A model generated the notes under the pieces. That model did no database searches and was not told where the DNA came from. It worked only from the letters and a program-made list of their open reading frames with translations. A stretch of DNA of 64,000 bases from Azotobacter bryophylli (lineage in GTDB: Bacteria > Pseudomonadota > Gammaproteobacteria > Pseudomonadales > Pseudomonadaceae). A program made the position numbers and the translations under genes. Below are positions 15,910-25,290 of the stretch, piece after piece (within the stretch, counting starts at the first letter, position 1; each line of letters opens with the position of its first letter). The stretch covers positions 71,981 through 135,980 of the forward strand of contig NZ_JBHRSJ010000019.1 of the NCBI RefSeq assembly GCF_042643485.1, given 5' to 3'.

Positions 15910-16884
15910 ATGAACCCATCCAATTCCCCCGCCCAGCCAACCCGTGGATCCATCCCGTTCCGTCGCCTGCCCGCCGTCGCGCTGCTGTGCAGCCTGCTGG
16001 TGGCACCCGTCGCCATGGCCGAGCCGGAGCCGGGCGCAGCCCCCGCCGGCAGCGTGGCGCCGGCTTCCGCTCCGGCGGCCGTGCCCGCGACCCCGGCTCC
16101 CGCCGCGGTTGCTCCGGCGGCCAGTAACGCGCCAGCACTGCCGGTCGCCGGGGCGAAGAAGGAAGGCAAGCCCTCGGTGAAGCACGACCTGTCCCCCTGG
16201 GGCATGTTCCAGAACGCCGACGCGGTGGTGAAAAGCGTGATGATCGGCCTGCTGCTGGCCTCGTTGGCGACCTGGACCATCTGGCTGGCCAAGGGCCTGG
16301 AACTGCTCGGCGCGCGTCGCCGCCTGCGCGACGAGCTGGCCGATCTGAAAGGAACCCGCACCCTCGAGCAGGCCTCCCGGCTGGCCCACGCCAAGCACAG
16401 CTTCTGCGCCTCGCTGATCGAGGACGCCCAGGACGAGCTGCGCATGTCGGAAGGCATCCAGCTGAAGGACGGCATCAAGGAGCGCGTCAGCTTCCGCCTC
16501 GAGCGCCTGGTCGCCGCCAGTGGCCGCAAGATGGGCCAGGGCACCGGCGTGCTCGCCACCGTCGGCTCCATCTCGCCCTTCGTCGGCCTGTTCGGCACCG
16601 TCTGGGGCATCATGAACAGCTTCATCGGCATCGCCGAGTCGCAGACCACCAACCTCGCCGTGGTCGCCCCCGGCATCGCCGAAGCCCTGCTGGCCACTGC
16701 CCTCGGTCTGGTGGCGGCGATTCCCGCAGTGGTCGTCTACAACGTCTTTGCCCGCTCCATCGCCGGCTACAAGGCACAGGTGGCGGACATCTCGGCGCAG
16801 ATCCTGCTCCTGGTCAGCCGCGACCTCGACCAGCCGGCGGCCGCCCGGCAGGGCCAGGAACCGCGCAAGACGGCAGTGGAGTAA
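15910..16884 (+). CDS. exbB: ExbB, TonB-system proton channel subunit
   Basis: A 324-residue MotA/TolQ/ExbB-family protein. It has an N-terminal signal-like segment (PAVALLCSLLVAPVAMA) and an Ala/Pro-rich periplasmic stretch (to about residue 80), a long form seen in Pseudomonas. Transmembrane segments lie near 105-130, 220-245 and 260-285. The hallmark GTVWGIMNSFIGIAESQTTNLAVVAPGIAEALLATA region is present around residues 230-265. With ExbD it uses the proton gradient to energise TonB for uptake of siderophores and cobalamin. exbD follows 6 bases later. Confidence 0.93.
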   Translation: MNPSNSPAQPTRGSIPFRRLPAVALLCSLLVAPVAMAEPEPGAAPAGSVAPASAPAAVPATPAPAAVAPAASNAPALPVAGAKKEGKPSVKHDLSPWGMFQNADAVVKSVMIGLLLASLATWTIWLAKGLELLGARRRLRDELADLKGTRTLEQASRLAHAKHSFCASLIEDAQDELRMSEGIQLKDGIKERVSFRLERLVAASGRKMGQGTGVLATVGSISPFVGLFGTVWGIMNSFIGIAESQTTNLAVVAPGIAEALLATALGLVAAIPAVVVYNVFARSIAGYKAQVADISAQILLLVSRDLDQPAAARQGQEPRKTAVE

Positions 16885-16890
16885 TCGGCC

Positions 16891-17312
<422 letters not shown>

Positions 17313-17316
<4 letters not shown>

Positions 17317-18145
17317 TCAGCCGACTGCAGTCCTTGCCGCGCTGGGGCCTGTGCGCGCTGCTGGCGCTGGGCCTGCATGCGGCCGTGGTGATCTGGTCGC
17401 TCTACTGGCGGCCGCAGTCCGAGCCGCTCGAACTGCAGCCGGCGGCCATGATGGTGGAACTGGCGCCGCTGCCCGCCCTGGCCCCGGCCGCCGCGCCCGC
17501 GGCGAAGCCGGAGCCNNNNNNNNNNNNNNNNNNNNNNNNNNNNNNNNNNNNNNNNNNNNNNNNNNNNNNNNNCCGGCCCCGCCCAAGCCCGCCACCCCGC
17601 CGCCGGAGCCGCCGGCCAAGCCGGTGGCGCAGCAGAAGCCGATCGAGGCGCCCAAGCCGAAGCTGGCCCTGCCGCCGCCCAAGCCCAAGGCCCCCCCGCA
17701 GCCGCCCAAGCCCGTCGCCAAGCCGGTGGAGGAGGCAGCTCCCCCGCAGGTAGCCAAGAGCCAGCCCACCACCAGCACGCCGAGCACCAGCTCGACGCCG
17801 ACCCAGGCCAGGACCGCGGCCCAGAGCGGCAGCCCGACCCCGTCGAACGCCGCGCCCAACTGGCAGGGCCTGGTGCGCGCCCATCTGAGCCGCTACAAGA
17901 ACTACCCCAGCGAGGCCCGCCGGCGCGGCGACGAAGGCAAGGTGGTGATCCGCTTCAGGATCGACGCCCAGGGTCACCTGCTCTCCTGCGAGGTGGAGCA
18001 GAGCTCCGGCGTGCGCAGCCTGGACCGGGCCGCCCTGCAGATGTTCCGTCGCGCCGACCCGCTGCCGCCGCCGCCGCCGGAACTGCTCAAAGGCGGCACC
18101 CTGGAAGTGGTCGCGCCCTTCGCCTACTCGCTGACCGAGCGCTGA
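17313..18145 (+). CDS. tonB: TonB energy-transducing protein, interrupted by an assembly gap
   Basis: The N-terminus (MISRLQSLPRWGLCALLALGLHAAVVIWSLYW) is the inner-membrane anchor with the SxxxH-type pattern needed for ExbB contact. A Pro/Lys/Ala-rich periplasmic linker follows, in which 57 unknown bases occur (17516-17572). After the gap the linker continues (EPPAKPVAQQKPIEAPKPK) to the C-terminal TonB domain (YPSEARRRGDEGKVVIRFRID, VEQSSGVRSLDRAALQMF). The N-terminal part is in frame with 17313. The C-terminal part is in a different frame, so the true gap length must differ from 57 by a non-multiple of 3. The gene itself is almost certainly intact. Confidence 0.9.
17516..17572. other. Assembly gap (57 N) inside tonB
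   Basis: 57 consecutive N bases in the proline-rich, repetitive linker of tonB. The flanking frames agree only if the real length is one more than a multiple of 3 (for example 55 or 58), so the N run is not the true size. Confidence 0.98.
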
Positions 18146-18153
18146 CGGAAGGC

Positions 18154-18177
18154 CCAGGCGCCCGGTCGGGCGCCTGG
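18154..18177 (+). terminator. Terminator hairpin of the tonB operon
   Basis: CCAGGCGCCC (18154-18163) pairs perfectly with GGGCGCCTGG (18168-18177) around a GGTC loop, 9 bases past the tonB stop and followed by CTTTACC. The T-tract is poor but the stem is strong. Confidence 0.65.
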
Positions 18178-18201
18178 CTTTACCGGGAGCGAGCGCCGCG
18201 C

Positions 18202-18822
18202 TCAGCCGCGGTCCCGGGATGCCGCACGCGAGCCGGCGGTGACCAGCCGGTACAGGTAGATGCCGACCACCGCCAGGACCACCACCTTCGAGGCCGGGTC
18301 GACGTAATCCGCCACCCGGTTGTATTCGGCGTGCAGCAGGTAGCCGGCCAGGGTGAGCACCGTGGTCCAGATCATCGAGCCGGCCAGGGTGTAGGCGGCG
18401 AAGGTGCGGAACGGCATGTGCGCGATGCCGGCCGGCACCGAGATCAGCGTGCGGATGGCCGGAACCAGACGGCCGAAGAACACCGCCTTCCTGCCGCCGT
18501 GGGCGCGGAACCAGAGGGACGCCTCGCTCACGTCCTGCCCCGACATGGTCAGCCAGCGGCCGAAGCGTTCCGCCAGACGGCGCATGCGGTTCTCGCCGAG
18601 CAGCGCGCCGGCGTAGTACCAGGGCAGGGCGCCGATGAAGGAGCCCAGGGTGCCGGCGACGACCACGGCGAAGAAGTTGAAGTCGCCACGCGCCGCCAGG
18701 AAGCCGGCCAGCGGCATGATCACCTCGGAGGGGATGGGCGGAAAGAGGTTTTCCAGAAACATCAGGCCGAGGATACCGAGATAGCCTCCCTGCTCGATCA
18801 GGCCGGTTATCGAATCGAACAC
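18202..18822 (-). CDS. DedA family membrane protein
   Basis: A 206-residue protein of the DedA/SNARE-associated family of undecaprenyl-phosphate/lipid transporters. The re-entrant loop motif FLENLFPPIPSEVIMPLAGFLA near residues 22-42 and FFGRLVPAIRTLISVPAG near 115-132 carry the conserved Glu/Pro and Arg residues. About four hydrophobic segments are visible. It converges with the tonB operon. The next gene upstream on the same strand (Kef-type antiporter) ends 44 bases away, so the two may be co-transcribed. Confidence 0.85.
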   Translation of the reverse strand: MFDSITGLIEQGGYLGILGLMFLENLFPPIPSEVIMPLAGFLAARGDFNFFAVVVAGTLGSFIGALPWYYAGALLGENRMRRLAERFGRWLTMSGQDVSEASLWFRAHGGRKAVFFGRLVPAIRTLISVPAGIAHMPFRTFAAYTLAGSMIWTTVLTLAGYLLHAEYNRVADYVDPASKVVVLAVVGIYLYRLVTAGSRAASRDRG

Positions 18823-18865
18823 GTTTGAGATTCCTTTTCAGTGGTTGTGGATCGGTGCGCCATTG

Positions 18866-20566
18866 TCAGGCCTCGCCGGGCTTGAAGCGAGCCTGGACGT
18901 ACTGCCGCAGGCCGCGCACCAGCTCCTCCTCGTCGACGAAGACCTTGCCGATGCCGGACTGGCGGAACGTCTGGGCGGCATCCCGGCTATCGGTTCGGAT
19001 CACCACTTCGATGGCTGGGTTCAATGCGCGGGCGGTGTCCGTCATCCGCGCCACGTCGCGCGGCTCGGGAATGGCGATGACCAGCATGGCCGCCTTGACG
19101 ATGTGGGCCTGGATCAGCGTGGCGGGGTCGCTGGCGTCGCCGGAAACCGCCGCCATCCCCAGGGCGCGGATGGCCTCGACGCGCTCGCGGTTCTGCTCGG
19201 CGATGACGAAGGGGATGCCCCGCTCCTGCAGCGCCTCGGCGACGCCGCGGCCGACCCGGCCGTAGCCGACGATCACCACCTGGCCTTCCAGATACTTGTC
19301 CTCGGTATCCATCGGCAGGACCGCCAGCGGGTCCTCGCGGTGCTCCAGGCGGCGCGCCTGCGCCGAGTGCTGCAGAACCCACCGCCTGAACGGATCGACC
19401 GCGCGGAACAGCAGCGGGTTGAGGGCGATGGAGATGAGCGCGCCGGCCAGCACCAGGCTCAGCCCCTCCTGGGGCAGCAGGCCGAGGGACTGGCCGAGGC
19501 CGGCGAGGATGAAGGAGAACTCGCCGATCTGGGCCAGGCTGGCGGCCACGGTGAGGGCGGTGTTCAGCGGGTAGCGGAAGGCCACGACCAGCCCCGCCGC
19601 GGCGATCGCCTTGCCGAGCACGATGATCAGCACCACGGCGAGGACGTGCAGCGGCTCCTCGATCAGCACCCCGGGGTCGAACAGCATGCCCACCGCGACG
19701 AAGAACAGCACCGCGAAGGCGTCGCGCAGCGGCAGCGTCTCGTGTGCGGCGCGGTGGCTGAAATCCGATTCTCGCATCACCATGCCGGCGAAGAAGGCAC
19801 CGAGGGCGAAAGACACGCTGAACAGCTCGGCCGCCCCGTAGGCGATGCCGATGGCGGCGGAAACCACCGCCAGGGTGAACAGCTCGCCCGAGCCGGTGCG
19901 CGCCACCTGCAGCAGGCACCAGGGCAGCACGCGGCGCCCGGCGATCAGCATCAGCGCGATGAAGGCCGTCACCTGCAGGAGCGTCTGGCCGATGGTGATC
20001 CACAGCGGGCGGGCCGGCTCGCCGGCCTCGACGCTGCCGCCGAGCAGACCGGCCAGCGGCGGCATCAGCACCAGCACCAGCACGGTGGCGAGGTCCTCCA
20101 CCACCAGCCAGCCGACGGCGATGCGGCCGTTCATCGACTCCAGGGTGCCGCGCGCCTCCAAGGCCTTGAGCAGCACCACGGTGCTGGCGCAGGACAGCGA
20201 CAGGCCGAACACCAGGCTCGCCCCGACGCTCCAGCCCCAGCACAGGGCGACGCCCATGCCCAGCAGGGTGGCCAGGCCCATCTGCACCAGCGCGCCGGGC
20301 AGGGCGATCTTCTTCACCGCCAGCAGGTCGTTCAGGGAAAAGTGCAGGCCGACGCCGAACATCAGCAGCATCACGCCGATCTCGGAGAGCTGCGACGCCA
20401 GGCCCACGTCGGCGACGAAGCCGGGGGTGCCCGGGCCGAGGACGATACCGGCGAGGAGATAGCCCACCAGGGCCGGGAACTTCAGCTTCTCGGCGAGAAA
20501 GCCGAAGAGCAGGGCCAGGCCGAAGCCGGCCGCCAGGGTCGTGATCAGTGAAACGCTGTGCTCCAT
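18866..20566 (-). CDS. ybaL: Kef-type cation/proton antiporter, YbaL-like
   Basis: A 566-residue CPA2-family antiporter. The N-terminal 390 residues contain about 12 membrane segments (GYLLAGIVLGPGTPGFVADVG, SEIGVMLLMFGVGLHFSLNDL). A cytosolic TrkA-N/RCK domain follows from about 420 with the nucleotide-binding GYGRVGRGVAEAL, ending in a short TrkA-like tail. YbaL/KefB-type systems exchange K+ or Na+ for protons, often gated by NAD(H) or glutathione adducts. No ancillary KefF/KefG is adjacent. The symbol is given by overall similarity and domain order. Confidence 0.82.
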   Translation of the reverse strand: MEHSVSLITTLAAGFGLALLFGFLAEKLKFPALVGYLLAGIVLGPGTPGFVADVGLASQLSEIGVMLLMFGVGLHFSLNDLLAVKKIALPGALVQMGLATLLGMGVALCWGWSVGASLVFGLSLSCASTVVLLKALEARGTLESMNGRIAVGWLVVEDLATVLVLVLMPPLAGLLGGSVEAGEPARPLWITIGQTLLQVTAFIALMLIAGRRVLPWCLLQVARTGSGELFTLAVVSAAIGIAYGAAELFSVSFALGAFFAGMVMRESDFSHRAAHETLPLRDAFAVLFFVAVGMLFDPGVLIEEPLHVLAVVLIIVLGKAIAAAGLVVAFRYPLNTALTVAASLAQIGEFSFILAGLGQSLGLLPQEGLSLVLAGALISIALNPLLFRAVDPFRRWVLQHSAQARRLEHREDPLAVLPMDTEDKYLEGQVVIVGYGRVGRGVAEALQERGIPFVIAEQNRERVEAIRALGMAAVSGDASDPATLIQAHIVKAAMLVIAIPEPRDVARMTDTARALNPAIEVVIRTDSRDAAQTFRQSGIGKVFVDEEELVRGLRQYVQARFKPGEA

Positions 20567-20911
20567 TTTTTCCCCTAATTGTCGATGCCTGGTCTGCGCC
20601 AGTTGCCTGCCGGGTCCGGTTCTTCCCGGTCTGCGCCGGGTTCGGCGGTTCCGACGAATGGTACGTGAAAGCCTCCGGCCGCGCCGCGGGCAAGGATTTC
20701 AGGGCATTTCGGTGCCATACGCGCCTTTCCCGCGGCGTTCGGCACCGCCTCGCCGAAGCGGAGGGGCGTCATGTTCTGTAAAGATTCGCCGATTGCCGGG
20801 GCCGGTCGGGCCCCATAAGTTAAGACCCGTGACGCCGGGCCCCTCTGACGGTTTGCTGCCGCCATGTCGGAGTCATGTTTTCTTCACTGACGACGACAAC
20901 GGGAGGGGCTC
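20567..20911. other. Intergenic between divergent ybaL and terC genes
   Basis: 345 bases that must hold both promoters. A strong GC hairpin GGGGCC-GGTC-GGCCCC lies near 20797-20812 and an AT-rich ATAAGTTAAG follows. TerC genes often have a manganese yybP-ykoY riboswitch, but its GGGGAGTAG core is not seen here, so none is called. Confidence 0.5.
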
Positions 20912-21907
20912 ATGGACACCCTGCAGCAATTTCTCACCGCCGACTTCCTCGGCACCTCGGCCTGGCTCTGGCTGGCCTTCCTCGGCATCGTCTGCGCGCT
21001 GCTGGTCTTCGACCTCGGCGTGCTGCACCGCGAACACCGCGAAATCGGAGTCAGGGAAAGCCTGCTGCTGTCGGCCGGCTACATCACCGTGGGCCTGCTG
21101 TTCGGCCTCTGGGTCTGGCAGCAGAAGGGCGGCGCCGCCGGGCTGGATTACTACACCGGCTTCCTGATCGAGAAATCGCTGTCCATGGACAACGTCTTTC
21201 TCATGGCGACGATCTTCGGTTTCTTCGCCGTTCCGCGCAAATACCAGCACGAGGTGCTGTTCTGGGGCATCCTCGGCGTGATCGTGCTGCGTGCGCTGAT
21301 GATCGGCCTGGGCGCGGCCCTGATCGCCAACTTCAGCTGGATCCTCTATCTCTTCGGCCTGTTCCTCCTGCTGACCGGCGTGCGGATGCTGTTCTCCAAG
21401 GTGGAGGAGGCGCAGAACCTGGACGACAACCTGCTGGTCCGCTACCTGCGGGGACACCTGCGGATCACCGACCGCCTGCACGACGGCCGCTTCTTCGTCC
21501 GCCTGCCGGACGCCAGCGGCAGGCCGGTGCTCTGGGCCACCCCGCTGCTGCTGACCCTGATCCTGATCGAATGCGCCGACCTGGTGTTCGCCATCGACAG
21601 CGTGCCGGCGATCTTCGCCATCACCCAGGACCCCTTCATTGTCTACACCTCGAACATCTTCGCCATCCTCGGCCTGCGCGCGCTGTACTTCGCCCTGGCC
21701 GCGCTGATCCACCGCTTCGCCTACCTCAAGTACGCGCTGGCGCTGGTGCTGGTGTTCATCGGCGGCAAGATCTTCCTGGTCGGCATCATCGGCAAGATCC
21801 CCGCGGCGATCTCCCTCGGCGTCACCTTCTCGCTGCTGCTGGGCGGGGTGCTCTACTCGCTGTGGAAGACCCGCGGCGAGGCCGCTTCGTCCGCCGGGCA
21901 GCGTTGA
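20912..21907 (+). CDS. TerC/Alx family membrane protein
   Basis: A 331-residue integral membrane protein of the TerC family, whose members (Alx, MntP-like function) export manganese or protect exoenzyme metalation. Nine or so hydrophobic segments are seen. The acidic, metal-related motifs FDLGVLHREHREI, EKSLSMDNVFL and LIECADLVFAIDSVPAIFAIT are intact. GGGAGG precedes the ATG. Its closest type is E. coli Alx (321 aa). It is followed after 74 bases by a YcaC-like hydrolase, with no clear functional link. Confidence 0.87.
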   Translation: MDTLQQFLTADFLGTSAWLWLAFLGIVCALLVFDLGVLHREHREIGVRESLLLSAGYITVGLLFGLWVWQQKGGAAGLDYYTGFLIEKSLSMDNVFLMATIFGFFAVPRKYQHEVLFWGILGVIVLRALMIGLGAALIANFSWILYLFGLFLLLTGVRMLFSKVEEAQNLDDNLLVRYLRGHLRITDRLHDGRFFVRLPDASGRPVLWATPLLLTLILIECADLVFAIDSVPAIFAITQDPFIVYTSNIFAILGLRALYFALAALIHRFAYLKYALALVLVFIGGKIFLVGIIGKIPAAISLGVTFSLLLGGVLYSLWKTRGEAASSAGQR

Positions 21908-21981
21908 GGGGCAGGCGCGGGAAGCGCGGCGGCCGTCCGGCGTCCACACTGGAAGGGGACCCCCAAGCAAGGAGCTGCGCC

Positions 21982-22608
21982 ATGACCACCCCCTACCGAC
22001 GCCTCGACAAGCGGCAGGCCGCCGTCCTCCTGGTCGACCACCAGACCGGCCTGCTGTCCCTGGTCCGCGACATCGAGCCGGACCGCTTCCGCAACAACGT
22101 GCTGGCCCTGGCCGACCTGGCCAGGTACTTCGAGCTGCCGACCCTCCTCACCACCAGCTTCGAGAACGGCCCCAACGGCCCGCTGCTGCCCGAACTCAAG
22201 GAACTCTTCCCCGAAGCGCCCTACATCGCCCGCCCCGGACAGATCAACGCCTGGGACAACGCGGACTTCGTCCGCGCGGTGAAGGCCACTGGCCGCAAAC
22301 AGCTGATCGTCGCCGGGGTGGTGACCGAGGTCTGCGTGGCCTTTCCGGCCCTGTCGGCCCTGGCGGAGGGCTTCGAGGTGTTCGTCGTCACCGATGCCTC
22401 CGGCACCTTCAACGAGCTCACCCGTGATTCCGCCTGGAGCCGCATGACCGCCGCCGGGGCGCAACTGATGGGCTGGTTCGCCGTGGCCTGCGAGCTGCAC
22501 CGCGACTGGCGCAACGACGTTGAGGGGCTGGGCGCGCTGTTCGCCGGGCACATCCCGGACTACCGCAACCTGATGACCGGCTACGACCGCCTGACCGCCG
22601 GCAAGTGA
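21982..22608 (+). CDS. Isochorismatase-family hydrolase, YcaC-like
   Basis: A 208-residue cysteine hydrolase. The start is the ATG at 21982 with AAGGAG upstream. The catalytic residues are an Asp in VLLVDHQTG, a Lys in ATGRKQLIVAG and a Cys in GVVTEVCVAFPAL. The length matches E. coli YcaC (208 aa), an octameric enzyme of unknown physiological substrate. The cis-peptide GVVTE and the FNELTRDSAWSRM helix are typical. It is likely a single gene. Confidence 0.85.
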   Translation: MTTPYRRLDKRQAAVLLVDHQTGLLSLVRDIEPDRFRNNVLALADLARYFELPTLLTTSFENGPNGPLLPELKELFPEAPYIARPGQINAWDNADFVRAVKATGRKQLIVAGVVTEVCVAFPALSALAEGFEVFVVTDASGTFNELTRDSAWSRMTAAGAQLMGWFAVACELHRDWRNDVEGLGALFAGHIPDYRNLMTGYDRLTAGK

Positions 22609-22698
22609 TCCGCCGGTACGGCGCCCCCGACGCGTGGAAACGCGCCGGGCGGCACCGCTACACTGGTTCCCTCCTTTCCGGCAGACGGATCTCGCCCG

Positions 22699-23580
22699 AT
22701 GAACCTGCGCCCCTGGTCCCACGTCACCTCCGCCGGCTTCGCCCTGCGCGGCTGGCATAGCGAACCGAGCGGCAGGCCGCTGCTGCATTTCCTGCACGGC
22801 AACGGCTTCTGCGGGCGAACCTACGAGCCGCTGCTCGCCGTGCTGGCCGACGACTTCGACCTCTGGCTGAGCGACGTCCAGGGCCACGGCGAGAGCGACC
22901 ACGGCGGTCGCTTCCTCGGCTGGAACTGCTCGGCGGAGCTGGCGGTGGAAGCCTTCGAGGCCGGATACGGACGCTTCGGCGAGGTGCCGCGCTTCGCCTG
23001 CGGGCACAGCTTCGGCGGCGTGCTGAGCTGCCTGATCCTGGCCCACCGGCCCGAGCTGTTCCGCCGCGCGGCGCTGCTCGACCCGGTGCTGTTCACGCCG
23101 GGGATGATCGGCGTCATGGGCCTTTCCGAACTGCTCGGCCTGCACCGCTTCAACACCCTGGCGCGGCAGTCGGCGACGCGCCGCCAGCACTGGCCGGACC
23201 GCGCCGGCGCCTATGCCGCCCTGCACGGGCGGGGCACCTTCAGGGGCTGGAGCGACGCGGCCCTGCGCGCTTACGTCGAGTACGCCCTGCGCGATGCCGA
23301 CGACGGCGGCGTCGAGCTGAAGTGCCGGCCGAGCCGCGAGGTGGAGATCTTCACCTCGTTCCCCCGCGGCCTCTGGGCGGCGCTGGCGCAGGTGCGCGCG
23401 CCGACCCTGGTGCTGCACGGCCAGCGCAGCTTCCCCTTCGTGGTCAGGGCGGCCGCTCGTTGGTGCGCCCTCAACCCCCACGTCACGGCCCGGGCCGTGC
23501 CCGGCGGACACTGCTTCATGCAGGAGCAGCCGCAGGCGAGCGCCGAGCGGGTGGCCGCTTTTCTGCTGGAAAGAGACTGA
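22699..23580 (+). CDS. Alpha/beta hydrolase
   Basis: A 293-residue alpha/beta-fold hydrolase. The oxyanion segment HFLHGNGFCGRTYEP, the Asp-bearing strand (LWLSDVQGHGESD), the nucleophile elbow CGHSFGGVLS and a C-terminal PGGHCFMQE with the catalytic His are all seen. There is no signal peptide, so it is cytoplasmic. The substrate is unknown; lipase, esterase and haloperoxidase-like enzymes share this architecture. It starts 90 bases after the YcaC-like gene and ends 53 bases before the zapE-like gene. Confidence 0.82.
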   Translation: MNLRPWSHVTSAGFALRGWHSEPSGRPLLHFLHGNGFCGRTYEPLLAVLADDFDLWLSDVQGHGESDHGGRFLGWNCSAELAVEAFEAGYGRFGEVPRFACGHSFGGVLSCLILAHRPELFRRAALLDPVLFTPGMIGVMGLSELLGLHRFNTLARQSATRRQHWPDRAGAYAALHGRGTFRGWSDAALRAYVEYALRDADDGGVELKCRPSREVEIFTSFPRGLWAALAQVRAPTLVLHGQRSFPFVVRAAARWCALNPHVTARAVPGGHCFMQEQPQASAERVAAFLLERD

Positions 23581-23633
23581 GAGGAACGGCCCGCCGGGCG
23601 GTAGAATCCCGGAATCGACCGAGGGCCCCGCGC

Positions 23634-24758
23634 ATGACCGATCTCTCTCCCCTGGCCGCCTACCGGCAGGCCGTCGCCCAGCAGGGTTTCCAGCCCGACG
23701 CGGCCCAGGCGCAGGCCGCGCAGGCGCTGGAGGACTGCCACCAGGCCCTGCACCGGGACGACCCTTCGTCGCCGGTGCGGGGCGTGTACCTCTGGGGGCC
23801 GGTCGGGCGCGGCAAGACCTGGCTGATGGACAGCTTCTACCGCAGCCTGCGCGTGCCGGCCCGGCGCCAGCATTTCCACCACTTCATGCGCTGGGTGCAC
23901 CGCCGCCTGTTCCAGCTCACCGGCACGGCGGACCCGCTGCTGGCGCTGGCCCGCGAGCTGGCCGAGGAAGTCCGGGTGCTGTGCTTCGACGAGCTGTTCG
24001 TCAGCGACATCGGCGACGCCATGATCCTCGGCCGCCTGCTGCAGGCGATGTTCGAGCAGGGCGTGGTGCTGGTCGCCACCTCCAACCAGCCGCCGGAGCA
24101 GCTCTACGCCGACGGCTTCAACCGCCAGCGCTTCGTCCCGGCGATCGACGCCATCCAGCGCCACATGCAGGTGCTTGGCGTCGACGGCGGGCAGGACCAC
24201 CGCCTGCATCCGGGCGCCGGGCACCCGCGCTTCTGGGTCGCCCGGCCGGGAACGCCGAGCGCCCTGGAGGCGGTCTTCGAGCGTCTGGCCGCGGGCCGGC
24301 CGGTAGACGACGGGCCGGTCGAGCTGGGGCATCGGCAGCTGGAGGCGCTGCGCCACGGCGAGACGGCCATCTGGTGCCGCTACGCCGCCCTCTGCGAGCA
24401 GCCCTGGTCGGCCCTGGACTTCATCGCCCTGTGCGACCGTTTCCCGGCCATCCTGCTCGGCGAGGTGCCGAAGCTCGGCGGCCGGCGGCGGGAAGCCTAC
24501 ATCGCCCGCGGCACCGAGGACGCCAGGGAGCGGGTGGAGGCCGGCGACCGCCAGCTGCCCGACCTGTCGCCGGGGGACAACGGCGTGCGGCGCTTCATCG
24601 CCCTGGTCGACGAGTGCTACGACCGCCGGGTGCCGCTCTATCTGGAGGCGCAGGTGCCGCTGGAGGAGCTATACACCGAGGGTTATCTGGAGTTCCCCTT
24701 CCGGCGCACCCTCAGCCGTCTGCGGGAGATGCAGCTGGAGCGGTTCTCGCGGGTCTAG
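23634..24758 (+). CDS. zapE: ZapE/AFG1-type ATPase
   Basis: A 374-residue P-loop ATPase of the AFG1/LACE1 family. ZapE binds FtsZ at the constricting division ring, and mitochondrial relatives help turn over respiratory subunits. Walker A is YLWGPVGRGKTWLMD and Walker B is VLCFDELFVSDIGDA. The sensor region VVLVATSNQPPEQLYADG follows, then the family end FPFRRTLSRLREMQ. The start is the ATG at 23634. Pseudomonas species usually have a zapE-type gene near rplM, so this may be a second paralogue. The symbol is therefore tentative. Confidence 0.75.
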   Translation: MTDLSPLAAYRQAVAQQGFQPDAAQAQAAQALEDCHQALHRDDPSSPVRGVYLWGPVGRGKTWLMDSFYRSLRVPARRQHFHHFMRWVHRRLFQLTGTADPLLALARELAEEVRVLCFDELFVSDIGDAMILGRLLQAMFEQGVVLVATSNQPPEQLYADGFNRQRFVPAIDAIQRHMQVLGVDGGQDHRLHPGAGHPRFWVARPGTPSALEAVFERLAAGRPVDDGPVELGHRQLEALRHGETAIWCRYAALCEQPWSALDFIALCDRFPAILLGEVPKLGGRRREAYIARGTEDARERVEAGDRQLPDLSPGDNGVRRFIALVDECYDRRVPLYLEAQVPLEELYTEGYLEFPFRRTLSRLREMQLERFSRV

Positions 24759-24798
24759 GGGATACCGGGCCGGCAGGCTGCCGAAGAGGCCGGTGGGG

Positions 24799-25215
24799 CT
24801 AGCGGCGCTGCTGCTCGTGGCGCTGGTGGTCGCGCCGCCACTGGTCGAGCTGGATGATCTCGGCGGACTTGCCCGGCGCTGGCGCCGGGGCGTGCGGCTC
24901 GGGGACGGGGTGGGGCGCCAGCTCGATGCGGGCGACGTGGCGGCCGAACATGACGATCCTGCCGTCGTGGCGCTGCTCGCCGGTGACGGTGAACTCGAAA
25001 CCGTAGATCCGCGCCAGCCGGCGGCGGCCGCGGGCGTCCGGGAGCAGGGCGAGGCGGCGCAGCGCGACGTTGTCGTCGAGCAGTTCCACGTCCGCTTTCG
25101 CGCAGTACTGGCGGACCGCCGCCAGAGCCCGCTCGTTCAGGCCGTGGGCGTGCCACAGCCAGGCGGCGCCGGCGCCCAGCAGCATCAGGATGAATAGATT
25201 ACCCAGAGTCAGCAT
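24799..25215 (-). CDS. DUF3301 family membrane-anchored protein
   Basis: A 138-residue protein with one N-terminal membrane anchor (LGNLFILMLLGAGAAWLWHAHGL) and a small cytoplasmic domain. The domain motif YCAKADVELLDDNVALRR and IYGFEFTVTGEQRHDGRIVMFG identify DUF3301, a gammaproteobacterial family of unknown role. The C-terminal tail is Pro/Ala rich and then basic and Gln rich (RRDHQRHEQQRR). It is convergent with zapE. Confidence 0.75.
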   Translation of the reverse strand: MLTLGNLFILMLLGAGAAWLWHAHGLNERALAAVRQYCAKADVELLDDNVALRRLALLPDARGRRRLARIYGFEFTVTGEQRHDGRIVMFGRHVARIELAPHPVPEPHAPAPAPGKSAEIIQLDQWRRDHQRHEQQRR

Positions 25216-25290
25216 GATCGGTTTGCTCGTGGAAACGGTCCCAGCTTAGCCGATATGCCGACCGGCGCCGTGCGTTCCGTCGCTTGGACT

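Noticed and set aside
20567..20911. yybP-ykoY manganese riboswitch before the TerC/Alx gene
   Set aside because: The conserved GGGGAGTAG core could not be found.
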